From: Dyella jiangningensis
GTDB taxonomy: Bacteria; Pseudomonadota; Gammaproteobacteria; Xanthomonadales; Rhodanobacteraceae
Length of the DNA: 64,000 nt
Direction: 5' to 3'
NCBI GenBank assembly: GCA_000632805.1
Contig: CP007444.1
Coordinates: 2,344,772-2,408,771 of the forward strand
Position numbers and translations under genes: made by a program. The notes under the pieces are model-generated. The model made no database searches. It was not told the DNA's origin and saw only the letters and a list, made by a program, of their open reading frames with translations. This document shows positions 57,605-64,000 of the stretch, in pieces; position 1 is the first letter of the stretch; the number at the start of each line of letters is the position of its first letter.

Positions 57605-58549
57605 ATGCATTGGCGTGCCAAAGGCGTGTTGCAGAAGGTGCTTGGCCATCTACCCGGCGGTGAACGCGCGCATTACCTCCTGCAGCGCCACTTCGGCGGC
57701 CTGCGCGACTTCAGGCGCGAGTTCGACATCAAGATGGACGACTGGCGCCTGATGGCGGGACACCTGCACACGGCCGGTCGACCGATTGCCGGTGCGCGGC
57801 TGTTCGAGATCGGCAGCGGCTGGTACCCGACGTTTCCGTTCGCCTGCTACCTGGGCGGCGCGCAGCAGGTCATCACGGTGGATCTCAACCGGCACATCAA
57901 GCCCGAGCTCGTGCGCGACTGCGCCGATCACCTGGCACGCCACACGGGGTTGATCGCCGAAACCTGTGGCGTACCCGAGGAAATTGTCCGGCAACGCCAG
58001 CGACAGCTCGCGGCGCGCCTGCAACACGGTGACGACGTGGGCACCGCCACCGACGGCGTCGTGATCTACGATGCGCCCGCCGATGCCTCGCGCACCAGCC
58101 TTCCCGCGCAGCAGGTCGATTGCGTGTTCTCCAACAGCGTGCTCGAACATGTGTTTCCGGATGCGGTGGATGGCATCTACCGCGAGGCGATGCGCATCCT
58201 CGCGCCCGGCGGCATCATGTTCCATTCGGTGAACTGCGGCGATCACTACGCGTACGTCGACCGCACCATCAACCAGCTCAACTACCTGCAGTATTCCGAC
58301 CGCGAGTGGCGGCAGTGGGACAACGCCTTTCTCTACCAGAACCGGATGCGTGCCTACGAATTTGTCGACCGCGCCGTCAACGCCGGTTTCGAGATCGCGC
58401 TCAATACCGAATGCGCCCGTGAAATGCGGCTGGCCGAACTGGCCGCCATGACCGTGCATCCTCAGTTCGCACATATTCCGCCCGAGCGACTGTGCGTGAC
58501 CTCGATCGACTTCATCGGGCGCAAGGGCGTGGTGCAGGCGACCTCATGA
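57605..58549 (+). CDS. Class I SAM-dependent methyltransferase
   Basis: A 314-aa protein. Motif I is LFEIGSGWYPTFPF (with the acidic strand end at VDLN), followed by CVFSNSVLEHVF and MRILAPGGIMFHSVN, the usual pattern of a type 11 methyltransferase. The ATG at 57605 has GGAG 8 bases upstream; a GTG at 57596 is also in frame. It is expected to methylate a sugar or the peptide part of the product. It overlaps the following glycosyltransferase by 4 bases. Confidence 0.85.
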   Translation: MHWRAKGVLQKVLGHLPGGERAHYLLQRHFGGLRDFRREFDIKMDDWRLMAGHLHTAGRPIAGARLFEIGSGWYPTFPFACYLGGAQQVITVDLNRHIKPELVRDCADHLARHTGLIAETCGVPEEIVRQRQRQLAARLQHGDDVGTATDGVVIYDAPADASRTSLPAQQVDCVFSNSVLEHVFPDAVDGIYREAMRILAPGGIMFHSVNCGDHYAYVDRTINQLNYLQYSDREWRQWDNAFLYQNRMRAYEFVDRAVNAGFEIALNTECAREMRLAELAAMTVHPQFAHIPPERLCVTSIDFIGRKGVVQATS

Positions 58550-59298
58550 ACGCCCCCCTGGTCAGCGTGGTGATGCCGGCCTACAACGCGCAGGCCTATA
58601 TCCGCAGCGCCGTGCTCTCCGTGCTCTCCCAGACCTATACCTCGTGGGAGCTGGTGATCGTGGACGACTGCTCCACCGATGGAACCGCCGCGCTGATCGA
58701 CTCGCTCTCCGCTGCCGACGAACGCATCCGCGTCATCCATGCCAGCACCAACGCCGGCGTGGCCGCTGCACGCAATGCCGCGATCGCCGCGGCACGCGGC
58801 TCGCACATCGCCTTCCTGGACAGCGACGACGGCTGGCACGAGTCCAAGCTGGAACGGCAGATGCAACACATGGAAGACACGGGGGCACGCGTCTGCTACG
58901 CGCCGTACGATCGCGTGGGCGACGATGGCCGGCTGCTATCGCGCGTACGCCCTCCTGCCCATGTCTCCTATGCGCAGATGCTCCGCAGCAACTACATCGG
59001 CAACCTCACCGGCATCTACGACCGCAGCCTGGGCGACGCCGCCTTCCGCAAGGTGGGTCACGAAGACTACGTGTTCTGGCTGGAAATGGTCCGGCGCGCG
59101 GGTGGCGCCAGCTGCGTGCCCGGCGACCAGGCGCTCGCTTACTACCTCGTGCGCGATGGCTCCGTTTCCGCCGACAAGTGGCGCGCCGCGCGTTGGCAGT
59201 GGCGTATCTATCGCGATGTCGCGCAACTGGGCTGGCTGTCGTCGTCACAGCACATGTGCCACTACGCCTGGCAGGCAGTAATGAAGCGCGTGGTGTGA
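58546..59298 (+). CDS. Glycosyltransferase, GT2 family
   Basis: A 250-aa GT-A enzyme. The N-terminus is VSVVMPAYNAQAYI, followed by VDDCSTDGT (nucleotide Asp) and the DSDDGWH DxD metal motif. KVGHEDYVFWLEM contains the catalytic ED. It is soluble or peripheral, without membrane helices. Its start overlaps the methyltransferase stop (ATGA). It is the last gene of this plus-strand operon and converges on the flippase gene with a 5-base gap. Confidence 0.92.
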   Translation: MNAPLVSVVMPAYNAQAYIRSAVLSVLSQTYTSWELVIVDDCSTDGTAALIDSLSAADERIRVIHASTNAGVAAARNAAIAAARGSHIAFLDSDDGWHESKLERQMQHMEDTGARVCYAPYDRVGDDGRLLSRVRPPAHVSYAQMLRSNYIGNLTGIYDRSLGDAAFRKVGHEDYVFWLEMVRRAGGASCVPGDQALAYYLVRDGSVSADKWRAARWQWRIYRDVAQLGWLSSSQHMCHYAWQAVMKRVV

Positions 59299-59303
59299 CC
59301 GTG

Positions 59304-60857
59304 TCACGAGCTCACGCGCGGCAATGGCCCTTGCAGATGGCTTAGCAGGCGCATCAGCACGCGCCCGGCTGGACCGAGCTTGTCGGTGATCATGCCCATC
59401 AGGCGGAAGTCCTCGTCGCTCCAGTAGCGCACCAGGAAGCTGGCGGGAACGAACACCGCCACGAATGCGATCGATCCCGTGATGAACGCGGCATGCCCCG
59501 GCGTCACATCCGCCACCAGCCAGCCTGCGCCGGTGGCCGCGAAACCCACTACCAGCAAACGCGCCATCAGCGCGACCGGCAGCCCGGCACTCGCGACGCG
59601 ACGGATGTAGAAGATGCAGATCAACAATTCCGACAGTCGCGTGCCCGCGTAGCAGAGCACGGCCCCGAGCAGGCCGAAGTGCGGTATGAGCGAAAAGCCC
59701 AGGATCACGTTGATCACCAGCGCACTGCCGGAGATGCGCAGGCGATCGCCCTGCCGGTCGGTCACCACCTGGAACGCCGCGATGCTGTTGGTGATGAGCA
59801 GCAGGCCGGCGAGCACCAGCGTGACTTCGATCGCCGGGATGGCGTCGACATAGCGGTTGCCATACATCAGCGTGACCAGCCCCGGCGTCGTGACGAAACC
59901 GAGCCCGGCAATCATCAGGCCGGTGGCCCAATAGAACCGCGTGGCCTCCGAAAGCACCCGCGTCGCCTGCGACTGCCCGCTCTGGCCGAACGCACGCGCC
60001 ATGTACGGCAACAGCGTGGTAGTCAGGCCCACCGAGAACAGTTCCACCGCGCCACGCGTGAGCGTGCCCGCAATGGCAAAAAAGCCGACCGCGGTGGAAT
60101 TGGCATAGGTGTTGAGCAGGAACACCTCCACCGTATTGGTCTTCAGGCCGATGATGAGGATGAGCACCGCGGTGAGGCGCAGGTGCCGCGACAGGCGTCC
60201 GGCCATCTCCTGCGGGATGTCACCCGACGCGTACGGCAGGCAATAGCGGCGATAGGCGATCCGATTGATCAAGCCCAGCGTCAGGCACGACACCGCAAAG
60301 ATCGCGACGAAAGCGAGCAATCCAAGATGGAACCACGACGCCACCGCCACGAGGGCAAGCGTGATGACGCCCGAAAAGACGGTCGCGATCGACACCGGCT
60401 CGAAATGCTCCTGGCCCTTCGAGATGGCCACCAGCAAGCCATAGTTCGCCTTGGCTACCACAGCAACGCACACCAGCGCCGTAATGGGCACGGTGAGCCC
60501 ATTCCATTCGGACGGCTGGATGATGGCGACACCCACGACGAACAGCGCGATGACGATGGCCGAACTCAGCGCCTGGTAGCGCACGAGCCGGGCGGACAAG
60601 TGCGATGCCACGTCCGGCGTCCCTGCGCCATAGGCTTCGGCGATGAACTTGGTGGAGGATGTGGTCAGCGCATGATTGCTGCAGGTCATCAGCCAACTGC
60701 ACAGCCACACCGTGAACGCATAGCGGCCGAAATCCGCAGGCCCAAGGGTGCGCGCGATCCACACACTGATCAGCAGACCCAGGCCGTATTCCACGTAAGT
60801 GGATGCCGATACCAGCGCCATGCTGCGTAGTGCTGCCAAGCGACGACTCATGCGCAC
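59304..60857 (-). CDS. Wzx-type polysaccharide flippase (MOP/MVF superfamily)
   Basis: A 517-aa polytopic membrane protein with about 12-14 helices and the layout of polysaccharide biosynthesis exporters. The N-terminus has LRSMALVSASTYVEYGLGLLISVWIARTLGPADFGRYAF, a typical Wzx opening. It is expected to flip the lipid-linked repeat unit to the periplasmic face, where the Wzy-like protein at 47013 can act. Strand and spacing (40 bases after the gene at 60898-62658) put it in a minus-strand operon with galE. Confidence 0.92.
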   Translation of the reverse strand: MRMSRRLAALRSMALVSASTYVEYGLGLLISVWIARTLGPADFGRYAFTVWLCSWLMTCSNHALTTSSTKFIAEAYGAGTPDVASHLSARLVRYQALSSAIVIALFVVGVAIIQPSEWNGLTVPITALVCVAVVAKANYGLLVAISKGQEHFEPVSIATVFSGVITLALVAVASWFHLGLLAFVAIFAVSCLTLGLINRIAYRRYCLPYASGDIPQEMAGRLSRHLRLTAVLILIIGLKTNTVEVFLLNTYANSTAVGFFAIAGTLTRGAVELFSVGLTTTLLPYMARAFGQSGQSQATRVLSEATRFYWATGLMIAGLGFVTTPGLVTLMYGNRYVDAIPAIEVTLVLAGLLLITNSIAAFQVVTDRQGDRLRISGSALVINVILGFSLIPHFGLLGAVLCYAGTRLSELLICIFYIRRVASAGLPVALMARLLVVGFAATGAGWLVADVTPGHAAFITGSIAFVAVFVPASFLVRYWSDEDFRLMGMITDKLGPAGRVLMRLLSHLQGPLPRVSS

Positions 60858-60897
60858 CTGCCTCTGACCATTCGGTTGTCCTTTCGCGTGTCGTGAT

Positions 60898-62658
60898 TCA
60901 TGGCATGGCGTGCCCGGCCATCGACGACACGGCTCCGCTGCCGGGCGGCTGCTGCAGGAACCACATCGCCACGCCGGCGCCCCGGTTGTTCCAGTTGAAG
61001 CGCCGCGCCGTGTCGCTGACCTCGGCGCATTCGGTGCTGTAAGACGACTGCAGCGCGTCGAGGCGCCGTTTCAGCGCAGCGCTCTGCGCATGGTCGGTTT
61101 CGAAGTAGTAGGCCGCGGCCACCGGCATGGCCAGCTCCACGTTGTGCGAATCGCTGTACCAGCCGTCCGAATCCTCGATGTCGGCGAGCTTGGCGAAACT
61201 GGCCTGCGATGAGGACCAGTACCAGGCGATCTGCCCGTTCGCTCCCGAGCACGGGTTGCGCCAGTCCCGGTTGGACTTGATCGCCTTCACATCGATCCAG
61301 CCGTAGCGCTCCATGTAGCGGCCGAACGCCGTGATCATGGTGGGGATGCGCGTGTCGCCAGTCACCAGCCATGCATGCCACAGGCCGTCGATGATGTTTT
61401 CGCTCATCCATGGCGACGACCCGCGTACGTCGCGCTCGGGCTGCCACGAGTCGTCCTCATGCAGGTTCCAGCTGTTGCGCCAGGAACCGTCGTCGCCGAG
61501 CTTGTCGGGGTTGGCACGCTGGTGTTCGTACAACCAGTCCACACGCTCGCGCGTATCGCGCAGGTAACGCAGCTCGCCGGTGAGTTCGTAGGCATTGACC
61601 GTGGCGAGCAGGCCCAGACCCGCCAGGCGTTCGGTAAAGCGCTCGCCGGGGTTGGTATACGGGCCCGGCGTACCGGACCACCCGCCGTGCTGCCACAGCG
61701 TCACCATCTTGTCGATGAGTGCCGCATCGAACTCGCTGTCATCACCGGTCAACGCCAGCGCCAACAGACTGGGTTCGATGTAGACGTACTTCACGTCGCA
61801 CGGCTCCTTCCCGTACGTCCACCCGCCTGCGCAGAACGGGCTGATGGGCAACCCCTCGCGCTTCATGTGGCGCATGTAGAAGTGATAGCTCTGGTCCGCC
61901 GCCTGCAGGTATTCGAAGCGGCCCGTACGCACGTAGGCCTTGAACAGCGTGGACGGCCGGTCGAACAGCCAGGCAGTGTGATCGTCAACCGGCAACTTGC
62001 GTGCCCAGTCAAATTGCGTTGACACATAACGTGCGTAGGCTTCGTCGTGCGCCGCGGGCACCTGTGGGCCGGCGATGAGCGAGGCGCACAGCCATGAAGG
62101 TTCCAGCGTGGCCAGCGCGGCGGCGACCTTCACGCCTTGCGCATCGGCCACCCTTTCCTTCTCGTACGGCCAACCCTCGGCCTCGCGGCTGCGAGGCTTG
62201 CCCACCGCGAAGTAGTACGTGGCTTCATTGCCCTGAAGCTGGGCCTGGAACTGCGCGCGCACGGCACGAATGCTGTGATCCTTCGCATACCAGCGCAGGG
62301 TGACCTGCACATGCGCCGGCACCTCCTCGCCCTTGGCATCGAGAATCCGCACCAGGCTCGCGTCGCGCAGCGCCGAGGGAGGAAACGGAATGCCCACGGA
62401 GACGGGTACGTCGGCACCCTCGCCCACGTTGCGGTGGACGACGATGCGTTGCTCGGGCGTGCTGTCAGTCGGCGCAACGGCCGTCACCTGCATTGCCGAT
62501 TTCGCGGCGGGCGCCGGCGCAGCGTGTGGATGACGCGGCAGACCCGCGGCAGCAGACGCAACAAGCAGCCATACGAGCAATATCACCAAGGCTTGCCACT
62601 GACGCCATCCAGCCCGGGCGCTGCCGGAAAAAAGCGTGCGTGGCCGTACCCGATACAT
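60898..62658 (-). CDS. Membrane-anchored probable polysaccharide-active protein (PcRGLX/YetA-like N-terminus)
   Basis: A 586-aa protein with a basic N-terminus and one membrane helix (WQALVILLVWLLVASAAAG). The first part (RIVVHRNVGEGADVPVSVGIPFPPSAL) resembles the beta-barrel domain of PcRGLX/YetA-type exo-lyases. The rest is helical with many Trp and aromatic residues (HTAWLFDRPST, SWNLHEDDSW, WYWSSSQASF), as in alpha/alpha-barrel glycan lyases or hydrolases. Catalytic residues cannot be assigned. It may trim or degrade the polymer. The ATG at 62658 shares one base with the galE stop, so it is translationally coupled. An upstream Met would overlap galE further. Confidence 0.72.
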   Translation of the reverse strand: MYRVRPRTLFSGSARAGWRQWQALVILLVWLLVASAAAGLPRHPHAAPAPAAKSAMQVTAVAPTDSTPEQRIVVHRNVGEGADVPVSVGIPFPPSALRDASLVRILDAKGEEVPAHVQVTLRWYAKDHSIRAVRAQFQAQLQGNEATYYFAVGKPRSREAEGWPYEKERVADAQGVKVAAALATLEPSWLCASLIAGPQVPAAHDEAYARYVSTQFDWARKLPVDDHTAWLFDRPSTLFKAYVRTGRFEYLQAADQSYHFYMRHMKREGLPISPFCAGGWTYGKEPCDVKYVYIEPSLLALALTGDDSEFDAALIDKMVTLWQHGGWSGTPGPYTNPGERFTERLAGLGLLATVNAYELTGELRYLRDTRERVDWLYEHQRANPDKLGDDGSWRNSWNLHEDDSWQPERDVRGSSPWMSENIIDGLWHAWLVTGDTRIPTMITAFGRYMERYGWIDVKAIKSNRDWRNPCSGANGQIAWYWSSSQASFAKLADIEDSDGWYSDSHNVELAMPVAAAYYFETDHAQSAALKRRLDALQSSYSTECAEVSDTARRFNWNNRGAGVAMWFLQQPPGSGAVSSMAGHAMP

Positions 62659-63662
62659 CACGCCACCGACGAAAGCGGCATGCGCGTGCTGGCAAGCTTG
62701 CGCTCCCACACCAGCGCCGTACGCACGATGAAATCCAGATCATCGTACTGGGGCTGCCAGTCGAGCACCTGCTTGAGGCGATCGCTGCACGCGATGAGCT
62801 TGGCCAGGTCACCTTCGCGTCGCGGCAGTTCGACGATATTGAGCGCCTGCCCGCCTACCCGCGCTACCGAATCCAGCACCTCGCGCACGCTGTAACCGTG
62901 GCCATAGCCGCAGTTGAGCGTGAGCGATGCGCCGCCCGAGCGCAGATGATCAAGCGCGCGTAGATGTGCCGCGGCCAGGTCGTCGACATGGATATAGTCG
63001 CGGATGCCCGTGCCGTCCGGCGTGTCGTAGTCGGTGCCATAAATCGCGAGGAAATCACGCTTGCCCACGGCATGTTCGCAGGCAGCCTTGATCAGCAAGG
63101 TGGCAGCAGGCGCGGAATGGCCGATGCGCCCCTTGGGATCGCAGCCCGCCACGTTGAAATAGCGCAGGATCACGTGCCGCATGTGGCCGGTGGCGCAATA
63201 GTCCGCCAGCATGGTTTCCGACATCAACTTGGAGGTGCCATACGGATTGACCGGACGCGTCGGCGTGCTCTCGTCCGCCACGCCCTGAGCGGTCAGGCCG
63301 TACACCGCCGCGGTGGACGAAAAGATGAACTTGTCCACGCCCGCTTCCGCGCATGCCGCCAACAAATTGCGCGTATTGCAGGTGTTGTTGCCGTAATACT
63401 TGAGCGGGTCACTCACCGATTCCGGCACCACGGTATGGGCGGCAAAGTGCATGACCGCATCGATGCCGCAGCCGCGCAGCACCGACGACACCAGGCTCTG
63501 GTCACCGACATTGCCGACCACCAGCTCCGCATCCTGCACGGCTTCGCGGTAACCGGTGCTGAGGTTGTCGATCACCACCACCGACTCGCCGCGTGCCACC
63601 AACTGCTGCACGACATGACTCCCTATGTAACCGGCGCCGCCGGTGACGAGTACCTTGCTCAT
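62658..63662 (-). CDS. galE: UDP-glucose 4-epimerase
   Basis: A 334-aa extended SDR that interconverts UDP-glucose and UDP-galactose. NAD motif VTGGAGYIGSH is at the start, the SSTAAVYG strand supplies the catalytic Ser/Thr, and YGTSKLMSE is the YxxxK. RYFNVAGCDP and IRDYIHVDDL are diagnostic GalE segments. The ATG at 63662 gives the normal length; the longer frame adds 53 unconserved residues. It supplies a galactose-type donor to the locus and is translationally coupled to the membrane protein that follows. Confidence 0.94.
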   Translation of the reverse strand: MSKVLVTGGAGYIGSHVVQQLVARGESVVVIDNLSTGYREAVQDAELVVGNVGDQSLVSSVLRGCGIDAVMHFAAHTVVPESVSDPLKYYGNNTCNTRNLLAACAEAGVDKFIFSSTAAVYGLTAQGVADESTPTRPVNPYGTSKLMSETMLADYCATGHMRHVILRYFNVAGCDPKGRIGHSAPAATLLIKAACEHAVGKRDFLAIYGTDYDTPDGTGIRDYIHVDDLAAAHLRALDHLRSGGASLTLNCGYGHGYSVREVLDSVARVGGQALNIVELPRREGDLAKLIACSDRLKQVLDWQPQYDDLDFIVRTALVWERKLASTRMPLSSVA

Positions 63663-63667
63663 AAGCA

Positions 63668-64000
63668 CTACTCTGGTCGAGTGACGGGAAAGTGGCGTGC
63701 CATCCACTGCGCGACGTGATCGAGCAATCGTCGGCGGTCGCCACTGAGGACGTAGGTGTGATCGGTTTCCTGCAGATAGCTGACGCTGACGCCGGCATGG
63801 TCGGCCAGCCGGCCGAAGCACTCGCGAAACTGCCGGACGTGGTTGAAATAGCGGGACACGCCACCGCTGTAGATGAAGTCCAGCTTGAGCCCGCGGCCCA
63901 GCATGTCGGCGAGCTGACTGCCCACGACCTTGCCCGGCAACGGTTCGACGACAAAGGCGGGCTCCGCCGGCCGAGGGCCCGACGTCGCGCGCGTGCGCGT
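63668..64000 (-). CDS. C-terminal part of a probable alpha/beta-hydrolase (partial)
   Basis: The frame is open from the right window edge to the TAG at 63668-63670, giving at least 110 residues. The visible part has FVVEPLPGKVVGSQLADML, LDFIYSGGVS and a C-terminal ETDHTYVLSGDRRRLLDHVAQWMARHF. The DH in that last segment fits the catalytic His of an alpha/beta-hydrolase, and the helix after it fits the fold's end. Hydrolases of this kind occur in exosortase-type EPS loci. The nucleophile lies outside the window. It ends 5 bases before galE starts, so it belongs to the same operon. Confidence 0.6.
   Translation of the reverse strand, partial: TRTRATSGPRPAEPAFVVEPLPGKVVGSQLADMLGRGLKLDFIYSGGVSRYFNHVRQFRECFGRLADHAGVSVSYLQETDHTYVLSGDRRRLLDHVAQWMARHFPVTRPE

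Overview
The window is high-GC gammaproteobacterial DNA. The gene order tig-clpP-clpX-lon-hupB-tRNA-Val-tRNA-Asp-ppiD, together with the protein sequences, points to the Xanthomonadales, most likely Rhodanobacteraceae (Dyella, Luteibacter or Rhodanobacter type). This assignment is by recognition; no search was run.

Positions 1-20713 are mostly housekeeping. They hold the 3' end of a probable S26 signal peptidase-like gene and a tRNA-Ser with a strong promoter and terminator. Next come a PP2C-type phosphatase converging on dnaQ-rnhA, a methyltransferase divergent from gloB-mltD, and then (minus strand) ppiD, tRNA-Asp, tRNA-Val, hupB, lon, clpX, clpP, tig and tRNA-Leu. A membrane-anchored FGE/sulfatase-modifying-factor protein, rnd, tRNA-Ala, a membrane GGDEF protein and a DUF2076 protein complete this part. 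A 134-bp element with perfect 27-bp terminal inverted repeats (17141-17274) sits between the FGE-protein gene and rnd.

From 21386 to the right edge lies one large surface or secreted polysaccharide locus. Its carbohydrate part includes a UDP-sugar 6-dehydrogenase (tviB-like), a UDP-uronate 4-epimerase, a polyisoprenyl-phosphate sugar-1-phosphate transferase, five glycosyltransferases, an O-antigen polymerase/ligase-like protein, a Wzx-type flippase and galE. It also has two NodB deacetylases plus a divergent relative, a CapK/PaaK-like adenylating enzyme, a methyltransferase, a fused Gfo/Idh/MocA-SDR protein and a probable glycan-active membrane protein.

Inside this locus is a complete-looking peptide/polyketide assembly line: an Sfp-type phosphopantetheinyl transferase, a GMC oxidoreductase, a JmjC/cupin-8 hydroxylase and two translationally coupled megasynthases. 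The first (2425 aa) reads vestigial C, A, PCP, KS, AT, ACP, aminotransferase. The second (2149 aa) reads C-A-PCP-C-A-PCP. The first A domain has a valine-like code (DAFWLGGTFK), the AT looks malonyl-specific, there is no ketoreductase, and a class III aminotransferase follows the ACP. The simplest reading is valine extended by two carbons and aminated at C3, giving a 3,4-diamino-5-methylhexanoyl (aminostatine-like) unit, followed by two residues with glycine-like codes. No thioesterase or reductase ends the line, and polymerase, adenylating, glycosyltransferase and flippase genes follow directly. I infer a peptide-decorated polysaccharide or a glycosylated peptide whose release step is not the usual one; this is the main candidate for an undescribed system. 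No CRISPR array, rRNA gene, prophage or complete insertion sequence was seen.
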